A program made the position numbers and the translations under genes. The notes under the pieces were generated by a model. The model saw nothing but the letters and a program-made list of their open reading frames with translations, was not told where the DNA came from and searched no databases. From contig JBBIKS010000011.1 in NCBI GenBank assembly GCA_037445375.1, positions 1 to 53,917 of the forward strand: DNA of 53,917 bases, given 5' to 3'. Positions 1-8,793 of this stretch are shown here, one piece after another; position 1 is the first letter of the stretch, and each line of letters starts with the position of its first letter. Origin of the DNA: DYHD01 sp037445375 (GTDB lineage Bacteria > Nitrospirota > Thermodesulfovibrionia > Thermodesulfovibrionales > Dissulfurispiraceae).

Positions 1-186
1 AATGAAAGCGTCAGGGATGCTTACGACAATCTTGCGAGATACTTTGAGCTTTACAACAGAGAGAGACTCCATGAGTCTCTTGGATACCGGACACCGCATG
101 AGGCATATTTCAGCGGCAATAATAATAATGACGATGGAGATGACTTCTGGCTAATCCACCAAATACAACCCATTTTTCTGTCTTGA
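1..186 (+). CDS. IS3-family transposase OrfB, C-terminal fragment
   Basis: The reading frame is open from the first base of the window and stops at 184-186, so only about 61 C-terminal residues are visible. It contains YNRERLHESLGYRTPHEAY, the classic C-terminal signature of IS3-family (rve integrase core) OrfB transposases, which carry out DDE transposition. It ends in a short acidic Asn/Asp-rich tail. Just downstream, TTGACAATGGGGAGTAG (183-199) resembles the inverted-repeat end seen in this family, so the element probably ends near position 205. The catalytic core lies outside the window, so I cannot tell whether the element is intact. Placement at a window edge fits an assembly break at a repeated IS. 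Confidence 0.8.
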   Translation, partial: NESVRDAYDNLARYFELYNRERLHESLGYRTPHEAYFSGNNNNDDGDDFWLIHQIQPIFLS

Positions 187-538
187 CAATGGGGAGTAGT
201 TTAAACATTTGATAGCAAAGGTATATAAATATGTTATTGCGATGCCATATTCATAGTGAGAGGAAGCATATTACTCACGTAGTTTTGAGCAAGGACCTCT
301 TGCCAATCCTTGATATAGAAGTTATTGCGGTGGTTTTAGGAATATTTACCATATCAGCTGCAATTGCATTTGAACACAGAAAATAAATATTTTTTTTTAA
401 AATATTTATTTAACTTGATTTATTACTTGATTTATTCCTTGACAAGAATTAATATATATGTTAATAATTGACTTGATATGAGTATATTACCCCAAGTTTT
501 TAGCAAGCTTATTTTATTTTGGAAGGAGGTGAACAAAT
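187..538. other. Intergenic region after the IS end
   Basis: No gene is convincingly visible here. A 51-codon open frame (231-386) begins with ATG 9 bases after a weak AAAGG and would encode a basic N-terminus followed by a short hydrophobic stretch, but I recognise no family and consider it unproven. Bases 387-440 are strongly A+T rich and contain a short repeat of ACTTGATTTATT. The right part holds the promoter at 439-467. Confidence 0.4.
439..467 (+). promoter_or_regulatory. Sigma-70-type promoter for the small lipoprotein
   Basis: TTGACA at 439-444 is followed after 17 bases by TAATAA at 462-467, both close to the housekeeping consensus, about 70 bases upstream of the GTG start at 540. 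Prediction is by eye only. Confidence 0.5.
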
Positions 539-539
539 A

Positions 540-734
540 GTGAAAAAACTTTTAGCAGTAATACTTTCACTGATGCTTCTAGTAGCATTTACAGTGGGGT
601 GCAAAAAAGCTGAGCCACCAAAGCCGCCTGAGCCGCCAAAGCCAGTAGAGGCACCGAAGCCAGCTGATCCAGCAAAGCCAGCTGAAGCACCAGCACCAGC
701 ACCAGCAAAGCCAGCTGAGGCACCGAAAAAGTAA
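540..734 (+). CDS. Small proline/alanine-rich lipoprotein
   Basis: This is a 64-residue protein starting at GTG 540, chosen because AAGGAGGTG lies about 8 bases upstream. A longer in-frame start at 519 would place the ribosome site inside the gene. Residues 1-20 form a lipoprotein signal: Lys-Lys, a hydrophobic core, then the lipobox TVGC, so Cys is expected to be lipidated and the rest to be extracytoplasmic. The mature part is almost entirely Pro/Ala/Lys/Glu (PPKPPEPPKPVEAPKPAD and similar), a low-complexity, probably extended spacer. No enzymatic domain is visible. It is a single-gene transcription unit with its own promoter and a strong terminator. Similar short entericidin-like or Pro-rich lipoproteins are common, and the function is unknown. 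Confidence 0.75.
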   Translation: MKKLLAVILSLMLLVAFTVGCKKAEPPKPPEPPKPVEAPKPADPAKPAEAPAPAPAKPAEAPKK

Positions 735-743
735 GTTGTTTGT

Positions 744-789
744 AAACACCACGGGAGTTGCTCGATCTCTCGTGGTGTTGCTTTTTTTT
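744..789 (+). terminator. Rho-independent terminator after the lipoprotein gene
   Basis: AACACCACGGGAG pairs with CTCTCGTGGTGTT around a 9-base loop, followed directly by GC and a run of eight T (782-789). The stem has one mismatch. It lies 10 bases after the lipoprotein stop codon. Confidence 0.9.
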
Positions 790-826
790 GTCAAAAACCG
801 TTATATTAAAAACATATTTTTATTCT

Positions 827-856
827 AAAGAGTGGGGTCTCCCACTCTTTTATTTT
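827..856 (+). promoter_or_regulatory. Leader hairpin upstream of rimP (attenuator/terminator-like)
   Basis: AAAGAGTGGG (827-836) pairs perfectly with CCCACTCTTT (841-850) around a GTCT loop and is followed by a T-rich tract. Hairpins of nearly this sequence precede rimP-nusA in many bacteria, where they are thought to act in attenuation of the operon. That link is family knowledge, and here I only see the hairpin. It also argues against translation starting at the GTG at 832 inside the stem. Confidence 0.7.
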
Positions 857-870
857 ATGATTTAGTCAAT

Positions 871-1344
871 ATGAAAATTGATATCTTAAAGCAGAAAATT
901 TATGAAATGGCATCTGAAGTTGCAACAGATGAGGGGTTTGAACTCTGTGATTTGCAGATTCAAGGCGGCGGCAGGAAAACCTTGCTTAGAGTGTTCATTG
1001 ATAAGGATGGCGGTGTGACCATCGCTGATTGTGAAAGAATGAGCAAAAACCTTGGTGCCCTGTTAGATGTCGAAGACCCTATAAAAACACCTTATATGCT
1101 CGAAGTATCTTCACCCGGTCTCGACAGACCGCTCATCAGGCAAAAGGATTTCCAGAAAAATATCGGGAAACTTGTTCGTATAGTTACTTTAGAGAAGATT
1201 GATAATCAGACATTTTTCATCGGCAGGATAACAGATGTCGGAGAGAACTGGATCAGGATATCATATGATAAAAAAGGCAAAAGCGAGGATTTGTTCATAC
1301 CATTAGAAAAAATATCTAAAGCCAGATTAGAAATAGAATTTTGA
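871..1344 (+). CDS. rimP: Ribosome maturation factor RimP
   Basis: RimP binds the 30S precursor and helps late assembly of the small subunit. The 157-residue product matches the family length (about 150). Visible marks are the N-terminal alpha/beta domain with FELCDLQIQGGGRKTLLRVF and the motif VSSPGLDRPL near residue 85, followed by the C-terminal SH3-like domain. I chose ATG 871, not the in-frame GTG at 832, because the latter falls inside the leader hairpin and because the homologous region begins at MKIDILKQKI. No strong Shine-Dalgarno is visible before 871. It is followed 43 bases later by nusA in the usual rimP-nusA order. Confidence 0.93.
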   Translation: MKIDILKQKIYEMASEVATDEGFELCDLQIQGGGRKTLLRVFIDKDGGVTIADCERMSKNLGALLDVEDPIKTPYMLEVSSPGLDRPLIRQKDFQKNIGKLVRIVTLEKIDNQTFFIGRITDVGENWIRISYDKKGKSEDLFIPLEKISKARLEIEF

Positions 1345-1387
1345 AATTTTATACAAGACCAAACAAGGTAAAACATAGGTATATTTA

Positions 1388-2473
1388 ATGTCTAAAGAGC
1401 TTTGCAATCTTATAACTCAAATAAGCAAGGAAAAGGGTATCTCAAGGGATGCTCTTATACAATTATTGGAGTCAGCTCTTATTACTGCTGCAAAAAAGAG
1501 ATTTAGTGCCAATCCTAATATAACCTTGCATATAGATCCGAAAACTTGTGTTCTTCAGGCGTTTGAGGTCAAGAGAGTGGTAGCCGAGGTTGTTAATAAA
1601 AACGAAGAGATATCTCTTGAAGATATAAAGAATAGCTTCCCCGATAAAATGCTCGGAGATACTATTGAAATACCCATTGCCATACAAGACTTCGGTAGAA
1701 TAGCCGCTCAGACAGCCAAACAGGTTTTATTCCAAAAGGTTAGGGAGGTTGAGAAGGATGTAATCTTTGATGAGTTCAAAGATAAGATCGGACAAATAGT
1801 CACTGTAACAGTAATGAGAAAAGAAAAAGGCTATTATTATGTCAACCTAAAAAATACTGAAGTAGTTCTTCCTCAAAAAGAAACCCTCGCAAACGAAAGC
1901 CTTAAAAGAGGTGACATAGTTAAAGCCTATATTATAGATATCAAAAAAACACCAAAGGGTCCTCTGATTTTGCTTTCCCGCACATGCCCTGAATTTGTGT
2001 CCGGACTTCTGAAATTGGAGGTTCCAGAAATAAATGATAAGGTTGTCGTTATAAAAGGCATAGCTCGCGAACCATCAGAAAGAACGAAGATCGCGGTCTT
2101 ATCGAATGATCCCGCAATAGACCCTGTAGGCGCATGCGTTGGTATGAAGGGGACAAGAATACAATCTATTGTCAGGGAAATCAGGGGAGAGAGAATCGAT
2201 ATAATTGCATGGAGCCCCGATCCAAGGGTTTTTATTGCTCGAGCCTTGACCCCTGCTTCTGTCAATATGGTTGGTGTCAACGAGGATGAAAAGACAGCAA
2301 TGGTTGTGGCAAATGACGAGCAATTATCACTTGCTATAGGAAAACGAGGACAGAACATCAAGCTCGCTACAAAACTTACAGGATGGGAAATAGATATCTT
2401 AAGTGAATCAGAGTACTCAAAGATGAAAATAGACGATGCTGAAAAAACCCTTAAAAATGAGGGTGACAAATAG
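1388..2473 (+). CDS. nusA: Transcription termination/antitermination factor NusA
   Basis: NusA binds RNA polymerase and modulates pausing, termination and antitermination. The 361-residue protein has the RNAP-binding N-terminal domain (about 1-125), an S1 domain (about 130-200) and two KH domains (about 225-345) with VGACVGMKGTRIQSI and LAIGKRGQNIKLA as the two GXXG loops. It ends soon after KH2, so the acidic C-terminal repeats of enterobacterial NusA are absent, as in many other phyla. In many genomes infB and rbfA follow nusA, but here recG follows after 35 bases on the same strand. Confidence 0.96.
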   Translation: MSKELCNLITQISKEKGISRDALIQLLESALITAAKKRFSANPNITLHIDPKTCVLQAFEVKRVVAEVVNKNEEISLEDIKNSFPDKMLGDTIEIPIAIQDFGRIAAQTAKQVLFQKVREVEKDVIFDEFKDKIGQIVTVTVMRKEKGYYYVNLKNTEVVLPQKETLANESLKRGDIVKAYIIDIKKTPKGPLILLSRTCPEFVSGLLKLEVPEINDKVVVIKGIAREPSERTKIAVLSNDPAIDPVGACVGMKGTRIQSIVREIRGERIDIIAWSPDPRVFIARALTPASVNMVGVNEDEKTAMVVANDEQLSLAIGKRGQNIKLATKLTGWEIDILSESEYSKMKIDDAEKTLKNEGDK

Positions 2474-2508
2474 AAAACCCTTAATGTGAATGTAATCTCA
2501 TATCATAA

Positions 2509-4635
2509 ATGAATAAAGAAAAGGATTTATCTGACCCTATTCAATATATAAAGGGGGTAGGTCCATTTCGTTCCAAATTATTAGCCCGCCTTGGCATACA
2601 TACACTTAGAGACGCCTTATTTTATCTGCCGTATAGATATGAGGATAGAAGCTCGATAAAAAAAATAATTCATCTCAAGCCTGACGAATTAAATACGGTA
2701 ATCGGCAGGGTCTTAAAAACTAATATTAGAATTCCTCAATCCTACGGCAGCAAAAAACCGAAAATTAAGATATTTGAACTGACTATAAGCGATGGAAGCG
2801 GGATAATCACAGCTAAATGGTTTAACCAGCCTTATCTGGAAAAGGTTTTTAAATTAAGGGATGAGGTGGTCTTATACGGCATAGTAAAATTAAACTATTG
2901 GGCTACAGGACTCGAGATGCCTAACCCAGAATATGAGCTTTTAAGTGATGATGAATCCATGATTGAGCAGTCAAATATTCATACAGGCAGGATTGTTCCA
3001 ATATACAGGCTGACAGAGGGATTGAGCCAGAAGCAAATGAGAAATATCATGCATTCAGTCTTAGGCGCCAGCATTTCATTTATTTCTGACCCACTACCTA
3101 TTGATATAATTCAATCACAAAAACTCCTCGATCTCAGAGAGAGCATTGAAAATGTTCACTTTCCTTCCGCTGACGTATCCATAGAGGAATTAAATAAAGG
3201 TGTAACTCCATACCACAAAAGGCTGGTATTTGGTGAGTTATTTACATTTCAGGTTGGACTTGCGATGATGAAGAAAGGTGATATTTTAGATAAAGGCATA
3301 TCATTTAAGCCTGATAACAGGCTTAGCAGACCTGTCTTATCTAATCTTCTTTTTGAACTTACCGCAGCCCAAAAGAGGGTTTTTGGGGAAATAATAAAAG
3401 ATATGGAATCCAATACTCCTATGAACAGGCTTATTCAGGGAGATGTCGGCTCAGGAAAGACAATCGTCAGCGTTCTATCTATGCTTGCATGTGTAGAAAG
3501 CGGTTATCAAGCAGCTCTGATGGCTCCGACTGAGATTCTTGCGGAACAACACCATATAAATATCTCTCATATGCTTGAGCAAATCGGCTTGAAGGTTCAG
3601 CTTATCACTGGAAGCAAGAAGATGAACAGTAAAAAGAAGATTGCCAAAGTCATCACAGCCGACCAAGCTGACATTATAATTGGAACTCACGCCCTGATTC
3701 AGGAAAATGTGCATTTTGAGAAACTTGGGCTTGTCATTATAGATGAACAGCACAGATTCGGTGTCATGCAAAGAGCATCTCTTAGGAAAAAAGGATTAAA
3801 TCCTGATACGATTGTAATGACTGCTACACCAATACCTCGAACCCTTGCCTTAACGCTATATGGGGATCTTGATTATTCCATTATTGATGAACTGCCTCCA
3901 AATAGAAGCCCAATCATTACAATACTTCTGGACAAAAAGAAAGAAAACCAGAGATTCAGGCTTATTGAAGAAGAGATAAAAAAAGGCGGACAGGTATATG
4001 TCGTTTATCCTTTAATTGAGGAATCCGAGAAGATTGACCTTGAGTCGGCAATTGCAGGCGCTGAGGAAATTCAGAAGAGATTTCCACATTTAATGGTCGG
4101 TTTGTTACACGGCAGAATGAAAGCTGATGAACGGGAGGCTGTTATGCAAAGATTTAAAGAGGGGGCTATAAACATTCTTGTCTCTACAACTGTTATAGAG
4201 GTAGGGGTTGATGTGCCAAATGCTACATTAATGGTTATAATGAATGCGGAGAGATTCGGGCTTGCCCAACTTCATCAACTCAGAGGCAGGGTAGGTAGGG
4301 GAAGCAGCCAGTCTTATTGCGTTTTATTGCAACACAAGACAAATGAAGATGCCAGAAAAAGGCTTGAAGTAATGGTCAGAACTACCGATGGGTTTATAAT
4401 TGCAGAGGAGGATTTAAACATAAGGGGGCATGGAGAATTTCTCGGCACCAAACAATCAGGACTGCCAGACTTTAAGATTACAAATCTTTTCAGGGATGCG
4501 AAAGTACTCGAAGAAGCCCGCAGGGAGGCTTTCTCATTTATCGAAAAAAATAGTTCTTTAGAAAATTATCCTGGATTAAGGAAATCCTTGCAGGATTTCT
4601 GGGGCAAGAGAATTGAGCTCTTAAAGATCGCTTAG
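2509..4635 (+). CDS. recG: ATP-dependent DNA helicase RecG
   Basis: RecG is a superfamily-2 helicase that remodels stalled forks and branched DNA. The 708-residue product is typical in length. It has the N-terminal wedge/OB domain (YIKGVGPFRSKLLARLGI, then the OB fold around residues 60-150), motif I GDVGSGKT, motif II DEQH, motif III TATPIPRT and motif VI QLRGRVGRG, in the correct order. It starts 35 bases after nusA and is probably the last gene of the rimP-nusA-recG unit. The 216-base gap that follows holds imperfect inverted sequences but no gene. Confidence 0.96.
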   Translation: MNKEKDLSDPIQYIKGVGPFRSKLLARLGIHTLRDALFYLPYRYEDRSSIKKIIHLKPDELNTVIGRVLKTNIRIPQSYGSKKPKIKIFELTISDGSGIITAKWFNQPYLEKVFKLRDEVVLYGIVKLNYWATGLEMPNPEYELLSDDESMIEQSNIHTGRIVPIYRLTEGLSQKQMRNIMHSVLGASISFISDPLPIDIIQSQKLLDLRESIENVHFPSADVSIEELNKGVTPYHKRLVFGELFTFQVGLAMMKKGDILDKGISFKPDNRLSRPVLSNLLFELTAAQKRVFGEIIKDMESNTPMNRLIQGDVGSGKTIVSVLSMLACVESGYQAALMAPTEILAEQHHINISHMLEQIGLKVQLITGSKKMNSKKKIAKVITADQADIIIGTHALIQENVHFEKLGLVIIDEQHRFGVMQRASLRKKGLNPDTIVMTATPIPRTLALTLYGDLDYSIIDELPPNRSPIITILLDKKKENQRFRLIEEEIKKGGQVYVVYPLIEESEKIDLESAIAGAEEIQKRFPHLMVGLLHGRMKADEREAVMQRFKEGAINILVSTTVIEVGVDVPNATLMVIMNAERFGLAQLHQLRGRVGRGSSQSYCVLLQHKTNEDARKRLEVMVRTTDGFIIAEEDLNIRGHGEFLGTKQSGLPDFKITNLFRDAKVLEEARREAFSFIEKNSSLENYPGLRKSLQDFWGKRIELLKIA

Positions 4636-4851
4636 ACCTACTTCGAACGATTCTTAAGGATAATTGCTTTTAAAGACAGTGAAGTCCTGCCTCTACAGTA
4701 ATGACTTAAACACTCATCAGGTAAAACTGTCATTCCTCTAAACTTGTCTCTGCAGGTTTTAAGCAGGGAACGGGGATCCAGCAGTTTCCTTAATAAAATT
4801 GCTCAACGTAATGTTAGAGATACTCATATAAAAGGAGGATAGGAATAGAGC

Positions 4852-5631
4852 ATGAATTTTTTTGAGCCGCTGTCTTTTATCTTTGGACTCATCATAGGTT
4901 CATTTCTTAATGTATGCATATACAGGCTGCCGCGTGGCATGTCAATCGTCAGACCTTCATCTGCCTGCCCAGGATGCAACGATCCAATCAAACCATGGGA
5001 CAATATTCCTATAGTAAGCTACATATTGCTAATGGGCAAATGCAGGAATTGCGGTGAAAGAATATCAATTCGCTACCCTCTTATAGAGCTGCTGAGCGGT
5101 ATTTTTTATCTGTCAGTATTTTATTTTTTTGGTCTCGGGTGGCATCTTTTGCCACTATTTGCGTTTGTCTCAGCCATGATTGTAATCACCTTTATAGACC
5201 TTGAGTTTCAAATAATACCTGATGTTATAACACTCCCAGGGGCTGTTATTGGTGTGATATCAGCATCTTTTCTGCTGCCTGACCCATTTCTGGACATTAA
5301 TTCTACAAATACAATAGTTGGATTCATAAATTCACTAAGCGGACTCCTTTTAGGGGGGGGTCTTTTTTATATAATCGCAATTTTGAGCAGGGGCGGCATG
5401 GGCGGCGGCGATATCAAAATGATGGCTATGGTCGGCGCATTTATGGGCTGGAAAGCGGTTCTGCTGGTAACATTTATAGGCAGCCTCATGGGTTCAATAG
5501 TGGGAATTTTCTTAATGTTGCTAAAAGGCAAGGACCGAAAAACCAAGGTTCCATTTGGTCCTTTTTTAGCAATCGGTTCAATCATAACTCTCTTCTTTGG
5601 GGGAACTATACTTAAATGGTATTTAGGCTGA
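4852..5631 (+). CDS. pilD: Type IV prepilin peptidase / N-methyltransferase (A24)
   Basis: This inner-membrane enzyme cleaves the leader of type IV prepilins or type II secretion pseudopilins and methylates the new N-terminus. The 259-residue sequence shows several membrane segments, the cytoplasmic zinc-binding pair of CxxC motifs (CPGC near residue 39 and CRNC near 64) needed for the methyltransferase part, and the two catalytic aspartates in DLEFQIIPD (around 123) and GGGDIKMM (around 186). AAAGGAGG lies about 13 bases before ATG, a rather long spacing. No pilus or secretion genes are next to it, so which system it serves is open. Confidence 0.94.
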   Translation: MNFFEPLSFIFGLIIGSFLNVCIYRLPRGMSIVRPSSACPGCNDPIKPWDNIPIVSYILLMGKCRNCGERISIRYPLIELLSGIFYLSVFYFFGLGWHLLPLFAFVSAMIVITFIDLEFQIIPDVITLPGAVIGVISASFLLPDPFLDINSTNTIVGFINSLSGLLLGGGLFYIIAILSRGGMGGGDIKMMAMVGAFMGWKAVLLVTFIGSLMGSIVGIFLMLLKGKDRKTKVPFGPFLAIGSIITLFFGGTILKWYLG

Positions 5632-6000
5632 GGTCAATTTTTTTGAATCTCTAAGCGGGATATTCATCATTAAAGAATCAGGACAAAGCGAAAGAAAAAG
5701 GTAATCAATAACATAGTGGGGCGCCTGAAAAACATCGTAACGAGCGGGAGCATGGAGAGCCAACTTAAGAAATGGAGAAGTGCTATATAGTGCCTATCAA
5801 TATTTAAGTAACTGAGAACTGCATAAAACCAAAATATATCTGCCGGCTTGCTGTCTCTGTTATCAAAAATTCAACTTTAATAAACAGACACTAAATAACT
5901 CCATTGTTGCCAGTTGTTGAATAGAAACAAAGAAAGGTTCCGGATAAGCAGGAACGACAAAAAGCCTATAAAGGTCAATAACGGTGTCGTTGTCATTATT
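5632..6000. other. Intergenic region without recognised gene
   Basis: No gene, RNA gene or clear terminator is supported here. Open frames are short and have no family resemblance. Together with the repeat at 6001-6143 this makes a 550-base gap between the prepilin peptidase and D-aminoacylase genes, unusually long for this window. Confidence 0.4.
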
Positions 6001-6143
6001 ACCTAAGTTGAGCGATTCCTTTATGTAATTTTCTCTAATGATAGGCGGGACGACTGTCCTACGGATTATTATTAATCACCAATTGGGTAGGACAGCCGTC
6101 TCGGCTGTCGTGAGTTTGCCAACAAAACCGCTCAATTCAGGTA
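6001..6143. repeat. Inverted-repeat element, family 'TTGAGCG', copy 1
   Basis: The ends are ACCTAAGTTGAGCGATTC (6001-6018) and, inverted, AACCGCTCAATTCAGGT (6125-6141). Inside lies a second palindrome, GACGACTGTCCTAC against GTAGGACAGCCGTC (about 6049-6100). The end sequences match those of copies near 7.8, 16.7 and 20.7 kb, so this is a member of a dispersed family rather than a lone hairpin. It has no coding capacity. A MITE-like or REP-like nature is inferred. Confidence 0.75.
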
Positions 6144-6184
6144 TTAGACTGTCAAAATATTTATGAAGGTTTTATCAAATATAA

Positions 6185-7756
6185 ATGCTTAATTATTTAA
6201 TAAGAAACGGTCTTGTTTTTGATGGGATTGCCTCTGAGCCAATCTGCCAAAATATTGGCATATCTGGCGACAGGATAACTTATATTGGGGATAAAGATTT
6301 GCCTGCACATGAAGTAATTGATGCAGATGATTTTTATATAACCCCCGGCTTTATAGATGTCCATGCACATTCCGAGTTTAACCTGCTGCTTGACGGCAGG
6401 GCAGAGGGCAAGGTGTCTCAGGGCATAACTACGGAGATAAACGGCAATTGCGGCTTTTCAGCAGCTCCTCTTTATGGTGAGGCATTTGAACATAGAGAAC
6501 GTGAACTTAAACAACTTAAGATAAACGAAAGATGGCATGAATTTGAAGAATATTTTGAGATACTTCAAAGTAAAGGCATCGCATTGAATTATGCTACCTT
6601 GTGCGGACATGGAAATATAAGGGCATCTGTTTTAGGCTATGCAAATATATCTCCTAACAATGAAAGTCTAAACATGATGAAAAGCCTATTTTATGAGTCT
6701 ATTGTGCAAGGATCCCGCGGCCTCTCAACAGGTCTTGTCTATCCGCCTGGGGTTTATTCTGAGACAAAAGAAATTATAGAACTGCTGAAGTCTATATCCT
6801 CTGAAAATAAAACGATCATATACACATCACACATGAGAAGCGAAGGAGATGAGCTTTTAGAAGCCATTGAGGAGGTTATCCAGATCGCAAAACAAGCACG
6901 GGTAAATGTCCATATATCCCATATTAAGACATCAGGAGAGCAAAACTGGTGGAAAATAGACAAAGCCATAGAGCTGATTGAGGATGCCCTTCAAAACGGG
7001 ATTAGAATAACCTGCGACAGTTATCCTTATATAGCTTCAAGCACTGATCTTGATATAGTATTGCCAGCATGGGTTTTTGCAGGAGGAGCAAACGAAGAGA
7101 TAGGCAGGCTTAAAGACCCTGAGATATCTCAACGGATTAGGTTGGAATTAGCTTTAAAGGGGGACAAATACTGGAAGAATGTCTATGTATCATCAGTCAA
7201 GGATATTAAAAATAAATGGATGGAAGGAGAGAGTATATTTGATATTGCAGTAACTCTCGGAAAAAAACCAGAGGATGCGGTCATTGACATTATTATTGAT
7301 GAGAACGCAGCGGCAGGGGCGATATTTTTTACAATGAATGAGGACAATCTCAGACGCATTCTTACCCTTCCATATGTCATGATAGGTTCTGATAGTTCTG
7401 CAAGGAGTTTTTCAGGACCTACTTTTACGGGGAAACCTCATCCGAGAGGATTTGGGACATTTCCAAGATTTATAGGAGACTATGTTAGAGATGAAAATAT
7501 TATTAGCCTGCCAGAGGCTATAAGGCGGATAACCGCTCTGCCTGCGAAAACCTTTGGAATTAAAGAAAGAGGGATTATAAAGGAAGGGTTTTTTGCAGAT
7601 ATAGTCATTTTTGACTATAATCAAATTAAAGATAATGCATCATACAGAGAGCCTTTCACAAAATCCGACGGGATTGAATATGTCTTTGTTAACGGTTCTC
7701 TATCAGTTAAGGAAGGGAAATTAACGGAAATCTTATCTGGAAGGGTTTTAATTTAA
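6185..7756 (+). CDS. N-acyl-D-amino-acid deacylase (D-aminoacylase, amidohydrolase)
   Basis: Members of this amidohydrolase-superfamily group release D-amino acids from N-acyl-D-amino acids, and some act on related cyclic amides. The 523-residue protein has the N-terminal beta domain, then PGFIDVHAHSEF with the HxH zinc ligands (about residue 60), the diagnostic NGNCGFSAAPL with the metal-bridging Cys (about 96), YTSHMRSEG and HISHIKTSG (the two further histidines) and GSDS near 400 with the catalytic Asp. The length fits the family. It has no strong ribosome site before ATG 6185. A role in recycling D-amino-acid-containing peptides is possible given the peptidase-like gene downstream, but that is inference. 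Confidence 0.88.
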   Translation: MLNYLIRNGLVFDGIASEPICQNIGISGDRITYIGDKDLPAHEVIDADDFYITPGFIDVHAHSEFNLLLDGRAEGKVSQGITTEINGNCGFSAAPLYGEAFEHRERELKQLKINERWHEFEEYFEILQSKGIALNYATLCGHGNIRASVLGYANISPNNESLNMMKSLFYESIVQGSRGLSTGLVYPPGVYSETKEIIELLKSISSENKTIIYTSHMRSEGDELLEAIEEVIQIAKQARVNVHISHIKTSGEQNWWKIDKAIELIEDALQNGIRITCDSYPYIASSTDLDIVLPAWVFAGGANEEIGRLKDPEISQRIRLELALKGDKYWKNVYVSSVKDIKNKWMEGESIFDIAVTLGKKPEDAVIDIIIDENAAAGAIFFTMNEDNLRRILTLPYVMIGSDSSARSFSGPTFTGKPHPRGFGTFPRFIGDYVRDENIISLPEAIRRITALPAKTFGIKERGIIKEGFFADIVIFDYNQIKDNASYREPFTKSDGIEYVFVNGSLSVKEGKLTEILSGRVLI

Positions 7757-7958
7757 GCCTAAATTGAGCGATTCTCATGTTATTATCAATTGCTGGTATG
7801 CCCCAAAGCCCTTAACAATGCGATAAGATTTATTGAATGGCTTTTTATATTATTGAATATATTTGTTTTCGCCTCTAAGGTATCGCTGCTAAAGGCTTTT
7901 CAGCATACCTGCAATCTAATTTTATAAGTTTAGTTCAAGAATCGATCAAATTAGGTTA
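7757..7958. repeat. Inverted-repeat element, family 'TTGAGCG', copy 2 (202 bp)
   Basis: GCCTAAATTGAGCGATTCT begins immediately after the D-aminoacylase stop codon, and the inverted partner AGAATCGATCAAATTAGG lies at 7938-7955. The internal block TGGTATGCCCCAAAGCCC and AATGCGATAAGATTTATT recurs, diverged, in the copy at 20724-20836, which shows common descent. An A+T-rich centre separates the arms. No ORF is seen. Confidence 0.8.
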
Positions 7959-8037
7959 AAGATATATTTAGCATGAAGATATTTCATCATCTGCAAGGGA
8001 CAGGGCATGGTGCAGGGTAAAGCCCTGAATAAAATAT

Positions 8038-8793
8038 ATGAAGCCTGTTATAGGTATAACATCTGATTTGCAGCAAAAAACATACAAGCTAAAGCAGGAG
8101 TATGTTAATGCAGTCTTGCGTTCTGGGGGTTTGCCATTAATCATAAGCCCTTCTCTTGCTGACAATTCTATTGCACATAAATCTCAAGAATCTGCCTCCA
8201 CTACAGATACAAACTCTTACATATGCGAAGTAGCTGATTTGATTGACGGTCTTTTACTCTCTGGAGGGGATGATATTTCGCCTTGCTATTACAAGGAGGA
8301 GATTTCTGTTCCAAAAAAATTTCTGAAGGTTGTCCCTAAAATCAGGAGCGACTTCGAGTTGAGCCTTCTTAAGGAGATTTTAAAGGGACGAAAACCTGTT
8401 TTGGGTATCTGTCTCGGTATGCAGTTATTAAATGTTGCATTTGGCGGCACCTTATATCAGGACTTGAGATACCAGAGCGGCGGCATCATAAACCATAAAG
8501 GTATCGAGCATGATATAAAGGTCTGTAAGTTTTCGGGCTTAGAAATAAATCATTCAAGATATGTTGTCAATTCAACGCATCATCAGGCAGTTAAGATTCT
8601 TGGTGAGGGTTTGGATATTTTTGCCTTATCTGATGATAATATAGTAGAGGGTTTTTATAAAAGGGATTATCCGTTTTTGGTCGGAGTTCAGTGGCATCCC
8701 GAAAGAATGCCTGATGATGAGCTTTCAATTAAAATATTGGGATTGTTTGTAAAAATATCCGAACGAAAAAGGAATAAGATATATGCAGATTAA
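8038..8793 (+). CDS. Class-I glutamine amidotransferase-like hydrolase (peptidase C26, PuuD-like)
   Basis: This 251-residue protein belongs to the family of gamma-glutamyl-GABA hydrolases. Its marks are the N-terminal PVIGITSD, the nucleophile elbow GICLGMQLLN with catalytic Cys near residue 128, NSTHHQAV, and GVQWHPE with the catalytic His near residue 222. It probably hydrolyses a gamma-glutamyl amide bond in the cytoplasm. The exact substrate is unknown because no putrescine-catabolism genes lie nearby. Its 3' end overlaps the next gene by 11 bases, which indicates translational coupling. The ribosome site before ATG 8038 is weak. Confidence 0.85.
   Translation: MKPVIGITSDLQQKTYKLKQEYVNAVLRSGGLPLIISPSLADNSIAHKSQESASTTDTNSYICEVADLIDGLLLSGGDDISPCYYKEEISVPKKFLKVVPKIRSDFELSLLKEILKGRKPVLGICLGMQLLNVAFGGTLYQDLRYQSGGIINHKGIEHDIKVCKFSGLEINHSRYVVNSTHHQAVKILGEGLDIFALSDDNIVEGFYKRDYPFLVGVQWHPERMPDDELSIKILGLFVKISERKRNKIYAD

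Noticed and set aside
603..732. Tandem repeat or CRISPR-like periodicity in the lipoprotein gene
   Set aside because: The periodicity comes from short Pro/Ala/Lys codon repeats; there are no spacers or conserved direct repeats.
832..870. Longer RimP N-terminus from GTG 832
   Set aside because: The start would sit in the leader hairpin stem, and the added residues have no RimP homology.
1927..2469. 180-aa open frame antisense to nusA
   Set aside because: It is a shadow of the nusA codon pattern with no recognisable domain or ribosome site.
4636..4851. Full member of the TTGAGCG repeat family after recG
   Set aside because: The inverted ends match too poorly (CGAACGATTC and TTGCTCAACG) to list as a feature; mentioned as a possible worn copy only.
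5632..6184. tRNA or small RNA gene in the long gap
   Set aside because: No cloverleaf, CCA end or conserved RNA motif could be found by eye.
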